Of a stretch of DNA of 64,000 nucleotides, positions 6,623-14,465 are shown piece by piece; position 1 is the stretch's first letter, and the number at the start of each line of letters is the position of its first letter. The notes below the pieces were generated by a model that was not told the origin of the DNA, did no database searches, and saw nothing but the letters and a program-made list of their open reading frames with translations. The position numbers and the translations under genes were made by a program. The stretch comes from Treponema maltophilum ATCC 51939 (GTDB lineage: Bacteria > Spirochaetota > Spirochaetia > Treponematales > Treponemataceae), in NCBI RefSeq assembly GCF_000413055.1, contig NZ_KE332518.1, forward strand, positions 17,490 to 81,489, given 5' to 3'.

Positions 6623-8417
6623 GTACCGTCCCTCCGATATGAACTTCGGTGCCGCCTAAAACGCTTTTATGTATTTCGAAAACGGCCTGCATTCCGACAA
6701 ACATTTTAAGCCGTACTCCCGTATTTATCAAGCCCATGCCGCCGATGCGCACTTCTTCTATATGCTGCGCCGGGTCAATGAGAAATTCGCTGATGGTATA
6801 AAAAATCTCAAACAGTTTTTTTTCTTCGATGCCGCAGCCGTTGTCTTCGACGGTGCAGTGCCAAAAATCGCCGGTACGGTACAAACGAATGTATACTTTC
6901 CACGGCGGTTCGGTTCTTTTAAAAGCGTGCGCAAAGCAGTTTTCGACCAAGGGCTGCAGTATGAGCCGCGGAACTTTAATCTTTTCGCTTTCCATTCCTT
7001 CTTCCGTGTCGATGCGGATATCGACTTGTTCCCCGAACCGTATTTTCATAAGTGAAAGATAGTTTTCGGTATGCCGGATTTCATCCTGCAAAGCAACGAT
7101 CGGTTTGTTAAAAACGGTGATGTACCGGAACATTGCCGAAAGCTCGCTGCAGATTTTTATAACAAGCGCATTGTTTTTTTCCCTGCTGCACGCGCTTATA
7201 ACCGCAAGCATATTGTATAAAAAATGCGGATCGATTTGCGATTGCAATGCGATAAAATGCGCTTTCAGCTCTTCGGTTTTTGCCGTGTTTTTTTCGCTTA
7301 TGGAGTCCTGTAATTTTTCGAACAGGCGGTTAAAGGTCGACGATATAAAACTTGATTCGTCATCTTCCGCTTTTAAATCCGTAAAAGCAGCCGGTTCCGA
7401 AAGAGCCGTGGTCGTGTCGCCGATTTTCTTTATGGCGAGTTCAAGCGGCTGCGTTAATTTTTTTGCGGTAAAAAAAGTAATGTAAGCGAAAATAACAATA
7501 AGCATTACCGTAAGCACTAAAAAGGTAAAGCTTATATGACGTATAAGTTTTTTCAGCACGGACGTATCGTCTATAAAAACCGTTGTCCAGCCGACCGACG
7601 GCGCTTTGGCAAAAAAAACGATATAAGAAGCGTGCCCGTTTTTTGTTTTAAACATGCCGCTCTGTTCGGCGCAAGAGGAAATATGTCCGATTATTTTTTT
7701 ATAAAAACCTTCATCGTTTTTATGCTCGGAATATACCGTTAAAAAATTATCGTTAAAGATGAGTTTTTCGACATCCGCGGTCGTCGGACTGTCTAAAATT
7801 TTTATGATCTCTTCAAACGGAAGCTGAATTTCGACAATCCCCGATTCTTTAAATCCGTATACATCCATGATAATTCTGGAAATGCTGATAAAAAGTCTGT
7901 CCCGATTTTTACCCCAAAAATCCGGATGAGGCAGCGATATGTTTGCTTTGTCCAAAAAGATTTTTCCGGTTATGTTTTTTGCAAAAAAATTCGAAGCGAA
8001 ATTACGTTTAACGGTATCGATATCGTCGGGAATCCCGAACGAAAGATATTTGCCCTTGTCATTGTAAAGACTCGTCCGAAGCAGCGGACGCGATGCCGGC
8101 AGCACAATAGTTATAAGCGTTTTATTTAAAAGATTTTGCTCGGCCGCGTTTAACTGATCATAGCTCAGCGTGTGGGAGAGAAACCCGGTAATAACGGGAT
8201 TGGTTACGCAAAAAAGCGCCGTGCGGTCGAGATCGAGCAGCAGGGTTTCCGTTTGTCGCGTTGTACGCCGGACGATATCGGCAACGCTGTCGGTATATTT
8301 GTTCGTCAAAATTCGTACGGTATATCTGTAGAGTAGGGCAAACACGAGCGCGGCCGAACAGCATAACAGTACCGTATAGAGAATGAATATTTTTTTGCGC
8401 AGTTTTATTTTTTTCAC
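6600..8417 (-). CDS. YesM-type sensor histidine kinase
   Basis: About 605 residues. The order is an N-terminal membrane helix (KKIFILYTVLLCCSAALVF), a large extracytoplasmic sensing region to ~270, a second membrane helix (FLVLTVMLIVIFAYITFF), a HAMP-like segment, the His_kinase motif QSQIDPHFLYN with the phospho-acceptor histidine, and an ATPase domain starting PRLILQPLVENCFAHAF. The start is uncertain. A GTG (8417) begins VKKIKLRKK and lies about seven bases after a good extended -10 box, so the mRNA may be leaderless; an in-frame TTG lies 39 bases further upstream. It phosphorylates the co-encoded response regulator. Confidence 0.88.
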   Translation of the reverse strand: MKKIKLRKKIFILYTVLLCCSAALVFALLYRYTVRILTNKYTDSVADIVRRTTRQTETLLLDLDRTALFCVTNPVITGFLSHTLSYDQLNAAEQNLLNKTLITIVLPASRPLLRTSLYNDKGKYLSFGIPDDIDTVKRNFASNFFAKNITGKIFLDKANISLPHPDFWGKNRDRLFISISRIIMDVYGFKESGIVEIQLPFEEIIKILDSPTTADVEKLIFNDNFLTVYSEHKNDEGFYKKIIGHISSCAEQSGMFKTKNGHASYIVFFAKAPSVGWTTVFIDDTSVLKKLIRHISFTFLVLTVMLIVIFAYITFFTAKKLTQPLELAIKKIGDTTTALSEPAAFTDLKAEDDESSFISSTFNRLFEKLQDSISEKNTAKTEELKAHFIALQSQIDPHFLYNMLAVISACSREKNNALVIKICSELSAMFRYITVFNKPIVALQDEIRHTENYLSLMKIRFGEQVDIRIDTEEGMESEKIKVPRLILQPLVENCFAHAFKRTEPPWKVYIRLYRTGDFWHCTVEDNGCGIEEKKLFEIFYTISEFLIDPAQHIEEVRIGGMGLINTGVRLKMFVGMQAVFEIHKSVLGGTEVHIGGTVHDPRICC

Positions 8418-8423
8418 GGTTGC

Positions 8424-8429
8424 AGTATA
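8424..8429 (-). promoter_or_regulatory. extended -10 element of the kinase/regulator operon
   Basis: On the minus strand the sequence TGCTATACT gives an extended -10 box. Transcription would begin close to the GTG start at 8417. No convincing -35 or Shine-Dalgarno sequence is seen, hence the leaderless proposal. Confidence 0.35.
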
Positions 8430-8496
8430 GCATATTTTTTCGCGACAGGGCGGCAAAAAAGTTCGATTTTTCCATATAAATATGTCAATTTGTACA

Positions 8497-8525
8497 TTCC
8501 GAATTCGGAAAAGTCGTTTTAGAAT
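8497..8525 (+). promoter_or_regulatory. sugar-transport promoter with palindromic operator
   Basis: TTCCGAATTCGGAA (8497-8510) is a perfect 14-bp palindrome. It occupies the -35 position relative to TAGAAT (8520-8525), 43 bases before the first binding-protein gene. It is a candidate site for the neighbouring AraC-type regulator or another sugar regulator. Confidence 0.4.
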
Positions 8526-8567
8526 AAATCAAACGATTTTGTATTGAAAACTTTTTATGGAGGTTTT

Positions 8568-9860
8568 ATGAAGAAAATTGCGTTGGGATTATGTGTGTTT
8601 TGCATGGCGTTCGGTTTGCCGTTTGCGAACGGCGAAAAAGAAGGCGGCGGCAAAACGAAAAACGTCGAGATTTCTTTTATGTTGTCGCAGGCAAAATGGA
8701 AAGATGTCTTTACCGATATGGCCGAACAAATAAAAAAAGACACGGGGTATGTTATTGAATTTCAAGTTGTACCGGATGACCAGTATTATCCGCTTTTAAA
8801 AACGAAACTCACGACAGGCGAAGTTCCCGATGTTTTTATGTACAACGTTCCAATGAACAATGTCGATTTGAATACGGTAAATAATACCGTTGATCTCGGA
8901 AATGAACCATGGGTTTCGAGGCTTTCAAACCCGAACATTTTAAAAGATCCCATCGACGGAAAGATTTATGCAATGCCGTTTGAATCTTCAAGTTTTTTCG
9001 GTCCCGTATATTACAACAAAAAAGTGTTCCGCCGGCTCAATATTTCCGAAACGCAACCGAAAACATACGAAGAGTTTCTTAACGTTTTGCGAAAGATCAA
9101 AAAACAAGGAAATGGCGTTATTCCCGTTTACATGTGTGAAAAAGATTCGTGGACTACGCAGGTTTTTACGACTTTGGGCTTCGGCGTCGCCTTGTCGGAT
9201 AAAAAAGAGGTATGGAATAAATTACTCCAAAATAAAATAAAATGGAGCGACGTTCCCGAATTCCGCACGATACTTAACGATTTTATGAAAATATACAACG
9301 AAGGCTTGGTTAATGCCGACCATCTTTCCGCCACATATGACATGGCAAAAGAAGCCGTGGCTGAAGGCCGCGCGGCGATGCTGTTTAACGGCGAATGGGC
9401 TTTATCGGATATAGAGAGCAAATATCCCGATGCGGATATGGGCGCATGGATTATTCCTTTTATGGATAAAAATCTTATGGGAACAGGCGCTTATGTGCAG
9501 GGGCTGTTTATTCCGAAACGCGGCAATGTCGCAGCTGCAAAAAAATTATTGGAAATATGGGCGCAACCGAAGTATCAGGCTTTGTATTGGGCGGCTCATC
9601 CGGGATTCCCGGGTTTCAAAGATGTTGACGGCGGTGCCGTGCCCAAGGCAGTCGATACGCTGGTAAAAACCTATATTTTAACGGGAAAGTACGCATATCA
9701 AATGAACGATATGGTTCCCATAACCGCACCGATTCAACCGGAATTATGGAAGTATTACGTTGAAATGACGGCCGGGATGAAAACACCCGAACAAGTGCTT
9801 AAAGCATGGGATGTTTTATACAGCGATTATATGAAGGCACGTAAAGAACCCGGTTTTTAA
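8568..9860 (+). CDS. CUT1-family ABC sugar-binding protein, copy 1
   Basis: 430 residues with signal peptide MKKIALGLCVFCMAFGLPFANG and a mature protein of the family 1 extracellular solute-binding fold. That fold shows in the early QVVPDDQYYPLLKTKLTTGEVPD stretch and the hinge region FNGEWALSDI. It would capture an oligosaccharide in the periplasm for the two permeases encoded at 12.7-14.4 kb. No ATPase gene is present, so a shared MsmX/UgpC-type ATPase is presumed. I chose the ATG after TGGAGG. Two close paralogues follow in tandem, and the 5' and 3' ends of copies 1 and 2 are almost identical in DNA, pointing to recent duplication or gene conversion. Confidence 0.9.
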   Translation: MKKIALGLCVFCMAFGLPFANGEKEGGGKTKNVEISFMLSQAKWKDVFTDMAEQIKKDTGYVIEFQVVPDDQYYPLLKTKLTTGEVPDVFMYNVPMNNVDLNTVNNTVDLGNEPWVSRLSNPNILKDPIDGKIYAMPFESSSFFGPVYYNKKVFRRLNISETQPKTYEEFLNVLRKIKKQGNGVIPVYMCEKDSWTTQVFTTLGFGVALSDKKEVWNKLLQNKIKWSDVPEFRTILNDFMKIYNEGLVNADHLSATYDMAKEAVAEGRAAMLFNGEWALSDIESKYPDADMGAWIIPFMDKNLMGTGAYVQGLFIPKRGNVAAAKKLLEIWAQPKYQALYWAAHPGFPGFKDVDGGAVPKAVDTLVKTYILTGKYAYQMNDMVPITAPIQPELWKYYVEMTAGMKTPEQVLKAWDVLYSDYMKARKEPGF

Positions 9861-9870
9861 AAAGCAAAAA

Positions 9871-9912
9871 AGAAGTACCGGTTAATCCGTCTGTCGGCCA
9901 ATCGGTACTTCT
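9871..9912 (+). terminator. intercistronic hairpin after binding-protein copy 1
   Basis: A perfect 10-bp stem (AGAAGTACCG / CGGTACTTCT), extendable with a wobble pair to 13 bp, occupies the gap between copies 1 and 2. The following run is A-rich rather than T-rich. It is therefore more likely an attenuator or mRNA-stabilising hairpin than a full terminator. Confidence 0.6.
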
Positions 9913-9931
9913 AAAAAATAAAGGAGGTTTT

Positions 9932-11227
9932 ATGAAGAAAATTGCGTTGGGATTATGTGTGTTTTGCCTGGCATTCGGTTTACCGTTCGCGAACGGAGAA
10001 AAAGAAGGCGGCGGCAAAACGAAAACGGTGGAATTGTCCATGATGATTCCGCAGGGAAGTTGGCGCGATGTGTATGCGGATATGGCTGCAGCGGTTAAAG
10101 CGGATACCGGCTATTCGGTAGAATTTCAAGTGATACCCGATGACCAATTTTATCCGCTGCTTCAGACCAAATTGGCTACGGGTGAAGTTCCCGATTTGGT
10201 AAAACATAACATACCCACAAACAACACCGAAATGAGTGCGAACCAAACAATGGTGGACTTGAGCAACGAGCCGTGGGTATCGCGCTTGGTAAACCCGAAT
10301 ATTTTAAAGGATCCGCAAAGCGGTAAAATCTTTGCTTTGCCCATAGAATCGTCCAGTTTTTTCGGCGGTATTTACTATAACAAAGCCGTGCTTAAAAAGT
10401 TGGGAATTTCGGAAAAACAACCCGCAACATGGAACGACCTGCTCAATGTTTTAAGAAAAATTAAGCAAAGCGGAACGGGAATCATCCCCGTTGTCTGTTC
10501 CGAAAAAGACAGCTGGACAACGCAGGTGTTTACGACACTGGGTTTTCCCGTTGCCGTTGCGAAAAAGCCGCAGGTTTGGAATCAGCTGCTTACGAATAAA
10601 ATCAAATGGTCGCAAGTTCCCGAATTTAAAACTATCCTTGATCGCTATACCATGTTATTCAAAGAAGGACTGGTAAACGACAACCACTTATCTTTTTCGT
10701 ACGACATGGCAAAGGAAGCCGTTGCAACAGGGAAGGCCGCAATGATGATCAACGGCGAATGGGTCGTTTCGGATATGATGGCCAAATGGCCCGGCGTTGA
10801 AATCGGTTATTGGAATATCCCGTTTACGGATAACTGCGATATCATTGCTACGGGAAGCTATGTCGGCGGCTTTTTTGTTCCGAAAAAAGGCAACGCAAAA
10901 GAAGGGGTAAAATTTCTTGAAATTTGGTCGCGGCCGAAGTATCAAAATATGTATTTTACCGCGCACCCCGGATTTTCCGGTTTGAACGATGTGAAAGGCG
11001 GTCCCGTTCCTCAGTGTGTGCAGGATATTGTGGATACGTATATCAAAACGGGTAAGTACGTGTACGAGATGAACGCGATGGTAAACGTGGCCTCTCCGAT
11101 TTTACCGGAATTGTGGAAGTATTACGTTGAAATGACAGCCGGAATAAAAACTCCGGAACAAGTGCTTAAAGCCTGGGATGTTTTATACAGCGATTATATG
11201 AAGGCGCGTAAAGAAAGCGGGTTTTAA
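9932..11227 (+). CDS. CUT1-family ABC sugar-binding protein, copy 2
   Basis: 431 residues, with a signal peptide nearly identical to copy 1 and the same family 1 solute-binding fold. It is much closer to copy 3 than to copy 1 across the mature protein; for example both have WRDVYADMAAAVKADTGYS and NILKDPQSGKIFALPIESS. The ribosome-binding site AAAGGAGG is strong. Three binding proteins for one permease pair suggests different ligands or dosage. The ligand cannot be read from sequence. Confidence 0.9.
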   Translation: MKKIALGLCVFCLAFGLPFANGEKEGGGKTKTVELSMMIPQGSWRDVYADMAAAVKADTGYSVEFQVIPDDQFYPLLQTKLATGEVPDLVKHNIPTNNTEMSANQTMVDLSNEPWVSRLVNPNILKDPQSGKIFALPIESSSFFGGIYYNKAVLKKLGISEKQPATWNDLLNVLRKIKQSGTGIIPVVCSEKDSWTTQVFTTLGFPVAVAKKPQVWNQLLTNKIKWSQVPEFKTILDRYTMLFKEGLVNDNHLSFSYDMAKEAVATGKAAMMINGEWVVSDMMAKWPGVEIGYWNIPFTDNCDIIATGSYVGGFFVPKKGNAKEGVKFLEIWSRPKYQNMYFTAHPGFSGLNDVKGGPVPQCVQDIVDTYIKTGKYVYEMNAMVNVASPILPELWKYYVEMTAGIKTPEQVLKAWDVLYSDYMKARKESGF

Positions 11228-11247
11228 AAAGTAAAAAAAGCAGCGGT

Positions 11248-11282
11248 AAAGAGCGTCGACTGACAAAATGTCGAAGCTCTTT
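11248..11282 (+). terminator. intercistronic hairpin after binding-protein copy 2
   Basis: A 13-bp stem with one mismatch, AAAGAGCGTCGAC against GTCGAAGCTCTTT, around a 9-base loop. It lies between copies 2 and 3 in the position equivalent to the hairpin after copy 1, but with unrelated sequence. Confidence 0.6.
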
Positions 11283-11326
11283 ATGCCGAGCTTACGTTGC
11301 AAATTCGTATTATGTATGGAGGTACT

Positions 11327-12622
11327 ATGAAAAAGATTGCGGTAGGACTGTGTGTTTTTTTTCTGGTATTCGGTTGGTTGTTTGCAAACGGCCAAAAAGA
11401 AAGCGAGGGTAGAGCGGGAACGATTGAACTGTCTTTAATGATGCCGCAAAGCAGCTGGCGTGATGTGTATGCGGATATGGCTGCTGCAGTAAAAGCGGAT
11501 ACCGGCTATTCGGTAGAATTTCAGGTAATACCCGCAGATCAATTTTATCCGTTGCTCCAAACAAAACTTGCAACAGGCGAAGTCCCCGATATCGTTAAGT
11601 ATAATGTTCCTACGAACAATACCGAAATGAACGCGAATGAAACGATGGTGGATTTGAGCAACGAGCCGTGGATATCGCGTTTGGTAAATCCGAATATTTT
11701 AAAAGATCCGCAAAGCGGCAAAATCTTCGCCCTGCCCATAGAATCGTCAACTTTTTTCGGCGGCATTTACTATAACAAAGCCGTACTTAAAAAGCTGGGG
11801 ATTCCGGATAAACAACCGACAACGTGGGATGAATTGCTTAATATCTTGAGAAAGATTAAACAAAGCGGAACCGGAATTGTCCCCGTCGCTTGTTCCGAAA
11901 AAGAAAGCTGGACAACGCAAATTTTTATGACCTTGGGCTTTCCCATTTCGATTGCCGACAAGCCTCAGATTTGGAATCAGCTGCTTACGAATAAAATCAA
12001 ATGGTCCCAGATTCCCGAATTTAAAACCATTCTCGACCGTTATAATACACTGTTCAAGGAAGGGCTGGTAAATAAAGATCACTTGTCTTTTACCTATGAT
12101 ATGGCAAAAGAAGCTGTAGCATCGGGAGAAGCCGCAATGATGATCAACGGCGAATGGGTTATCATTGATATCCTTGCGAAATGGCCTAATGCGGAAATCG
12201 GATGCTGGAATATACCCTTTACCGATAATTGTGACCTGATAGCCACCGGTAACTATGTCGGCGGTTTCTTTGTCCCGAAAAAAGGTAATTCCGCAGAGGC
12301 TCGGAAATTTCTTGAAATCTGGTCGCGCCCGAAGTACCAAAATATGCTTTTTGCGGCATTTCCCGGATTTCCCGGTTTGTCCGATGTTAACGGAGGGAAC
12401 GTTCCTCCCGCCGTTCAGAATATTGTTGATACATATATAAAAACCGGCAAATATGTGTATGAAATGAATGCAACAATGAATGTCGCTTCTCCTATATTGT
12501 CCGAATTGTGGAAGTATTACGTTGAAATGACGGCCGGAATGAAAACACCCGAACAGGTACTTAAAGCATGGGATGTTTTATATACCGATTATATGAAGGC
12601 ACGTAAAGAGAGCGGGTTTTAA
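11327..12622 (+). CDS. CUT1-family ABC sugar-binding protein, copy 3
   Basis: 431 residues. The signal peptide MKKIAVGLCVFFLVFGWLFANG is followed by QKESEG and the same family 1 solute-binding fold, closest to copy 2. I chose the ATG seven bases after GGAGG; an upstream in-frame ATG lacks a site. It is followed by a strong hairpin and then the permease genes. The paralogues keep the C-terminal motif YYVEMTAGxKTPEQVLKAWD unchanged, while ligand-contact regions differ between copies. Confidence 0.9.
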   Translation: MKKIAVGLCVFFLVFGWLFANGQKESEGRAGTIELSLMMPQSSWRDVYADMAAAVKADTGYSVEFQVIPADQFYPLLQTKLATGEVPDIVKYNVPTNNTEMNANETMVDLSNEPWISRLVNPNILKDPQSGKIFALPIESSTFFGGIYYNKAVLKKLGIPDKQPTTWDELLNILRKIKQSGTGIVPVACSEKESWTTQIFMTLGFPISIADKPQIWNQLLTNKIKWSQIPEFKTILDRYNTLFKEGLVNKDHLSFTYDMAKEAVASGEAAMMINGEWVIIDILAKWPNAEIGCWNIPFTDNCDLIATGNYVGGFFVPKKGNSAEARKFLEIWSRPKYQNMLFAAFPGFPGLSDVNGGNVPPAVQNIVDTYIKTGKYVYEMNATMNVASPILSELWKYYVEMTAGMKTPEQVLKAWDVLYTDYMKARKESGF

Positions 12623-12648
12623 GTTTCAGGAACATTAAAGATTTTGCA

Positions 12649-12684
12649 GGTGCTGCCCCAAAACCGAAGTTTTTGGGCAGCACC
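12649..12684 (+). terminator. intercistronic hairpin between binding protein 3 and permease 1
   Basis: A stem of GGTGCTGCCC with GGGCAGCACC, continued by A4/T4 pairs. There is no uninterrupted T-run, so partial read-through into the permease genes is expected. This resembles the malE-malF arrangement, which makes binding proteins more abundant than permeases. Confidence 0.65.
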
Positions 12685-12733
12685 CTTGATTTTATGCGTG
12701 CAGTTTTGTCAGTTTCAGTAAGAGGAGGTTTTT

Positions 12734-13615
12734 GTGCAGAAACAGCGAATCGATTCTTTGTATCCGAACTATTTTGCTTTTCCCGCATTGATTATCTATA
12801 CCGTTTTTTTTGTTATGCCGATTTTGGCCGCCTTTGTGCTGTCTTTTACGGATTGGCATATCATGCGCTTGTTTTCTCCGAATTTTATCGGATTTGAAAA
12901 TTTTATTTATTTATTTAAAGACACGAATTTTATTTTGGCATTAAAGAATACGTTTATCTTCGCATTTTTTACCATGGTATTTAAAGTTCTGTTCGGCTTA
13001 TTGCTTGCTCTCGCCTTGGTAAAGCCGCTGAAAACAAAAAATATACTACGTACGATTTTTTATCTGCCGGCGGTATTGAGTATCGTAATTGCGGGCGTGT
13101 TGTTTCAGGCATTGTTTAAAAGCAACGGATTTTTAAATACGTTTTTAACGGCAATCGGCTTGGAACGCTGGGCTACGGACTGGATCGGCAATCCCAAAAC
13201 CGCGCTGTTTACCACCATTGTGGTTGAAATATGGCGGTGGAGCGGCTTTACGATGGCAATCCTTATTGCGGGCTTGCAAAACATCTCCGCCGATTATTAC
13301 GAATCCGCACAAATAGACGGTGCATCTTCCTGGCAGCGATTTCTTTATATTACGCTGCCCCTTTTACGGCCGGCTTTAACCATTACGATTGTTATGCATA
13401 CGATAGGCGGCTTGAAAGTTTTCGAACAGGTATTTGTTATTACGGCGGGAGGACCGGGTTTTGCTTCTCAAGTATTGGGAACCTATATCTTTACGGCCTT
13501 TGCGCAGGGACGCTTCGGTCGGTCGACGGCAATGGGTTTGATACTTTTCCTTTTGGTTTTTGCCGTTTCTTACACCGTTAATACCCTGCTTAAACGAAAG
13601 GAGGTGGAAGCATGA
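12734..13615 (+). CDS. CUT1 sugar ABC transporter permease (MalF/LplB type)
   Basis: 293 residues with six predicted membrane segments, the first at ~15-40 (FPALIIYTVFFVMPILAAFVL). The binding-protein-dependent permease signature is present around ESAQIDGASSWQRFLYITLPLLRP, where the EAA loop contacts the ATPase. The GTG start has AAGAGGAGG upstream. The gene overlaps the next permease by four bases. It forms the heterodimeric membrane channel for the sugar taken from the binding proteins. Confidence 0.92.
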   Translation: MQKQRIDSLYPNYFAFPALIIYTVFFVMPILAAFVLSFTDWHIMRLFSPNFIGFENFIYLFKDTNFILALKNTFIFAFFTMVFKVLFGLLLALALVKPLKTKNILRTIFYLPAVLSIVIAGVLFQALFKSNGFLNTFLTAIGLERWATDWIGNPKTALFTTIVVEIWRWSGFTMAILIAGLQNISADYYESAQIDGASSWQRFLYITLPLLRPALTITIVMHTIGGLKVFEQVFVITAGGPGFASQVLGTYIFTAFAQGRFGRSTAMGLILFLLVFAVSYTVNTLLKRKEVEA

Positions 13616-14448
13616 AAACAAAACCCGGGCATAAAAAACATATTTCACTGCTCATACTGGAAATATGTATGATTTTGCTGTCGCTGTTGATTATTATTCC
13701 GCTGTTGATTATGATTTTCGGCTCTCTTAAAACCGCCGCCCGCGCAGCCCAGTTTTCGTTGGCTTTTCCGACGGAAATGCTGTTTTCGAATTATGCGTAT
13801 GTTATAAAAAAAGCGAATATATTCCGTGCGGCAATGAACAGCATCGTCGTAACCTTTTTTGCCGTTGCAATCTGTATTTTTTGTTCGGCGATGGTATCTT
13901 TTTTGGCGGCACGAAAAATCAATCGTTTTACGAAATTTTTGAACACATATTTTCTTGCAGGCCTCATCGCGCCCGTTCAGATTATCACAACCTTCGGCTT
14001 ACTGCAGCTTCTGCATTTAAACGGAACTTATGTCGGTGTTATTTTGGTTTTTGCCGCCATACAAATGTCGTGGGGTGTTTTTATGTTTACCGGTTTTATC
14101 GGAACCGTTCCGCGGGAATTGGATGAAGCGGCTTTTATTGACGGCTATCCGCCGATGAAAGTGTTTTTCTCAATTATATTTCCTTTGCTTAAACCTATCG
14201 TCGTTACAACCGTTGTTATGCTTGCCATATTTATTTGGAACGATTTTCAAATCCCGCTGTATTTTTTCAATACGGCAAAGTGTTGGACGCTGCCGCTGAC
14301 TGTGTATAACTTTTTCGGCAGATACTTTAACTATTGGAATTATGTATTTGCAAACCTTGTGCTGGTAGCGCTTCCCGTTACGATTTTATATTTGTTCGGA
14401 CAAAAGTACGTCATAGACGGAATGACGGCCGGCGCCGTAAAAGGTTAA
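13612..14448 (+). CDS. CUT1 sugar ABC transporter permease (MalG/YtcP type)
   Basis: 278 residues with six membrane segments and the EAA loop DEAAFIDGYPPMKVFFSIIFPLLKP. The family-typical C-terminus reads GQKYVIDGMTAGAVKG. The start overlaps the upstream permease stop by four bases, indicating coupled synthesis. The gene is followed after 17 bases by a carbohydrate-active enzyme gene in the same operon. Confidence 0.93.
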   Translation: MKTKPGHKKHISLLILEICMILLSLLIIIPLLIMIFGSLKTAARAAQFSLAFPTEMLFSNYAYVIKKANIFRAAMNSIVVTFFAVAICIFCSAMVSFLAARKINRFTKFLNTYFLAGLIAPVQIITTFGLLQLLHLNGTYVGVILVFAAIQMSWGVFMFTGFIGTVPRELDEAAFIDGYPPMKVFFSIIFPLLKPIVVTTVVMLAIFIWNDFQIPLYFFNTAKCWTLPLTVYNFFGRYFNYWNYVFANLVLVALPVTILYLFGQKYVIDGMTAGAVKG

Positions 14449-14465
14449 AATTATAAGGAGTTAGT

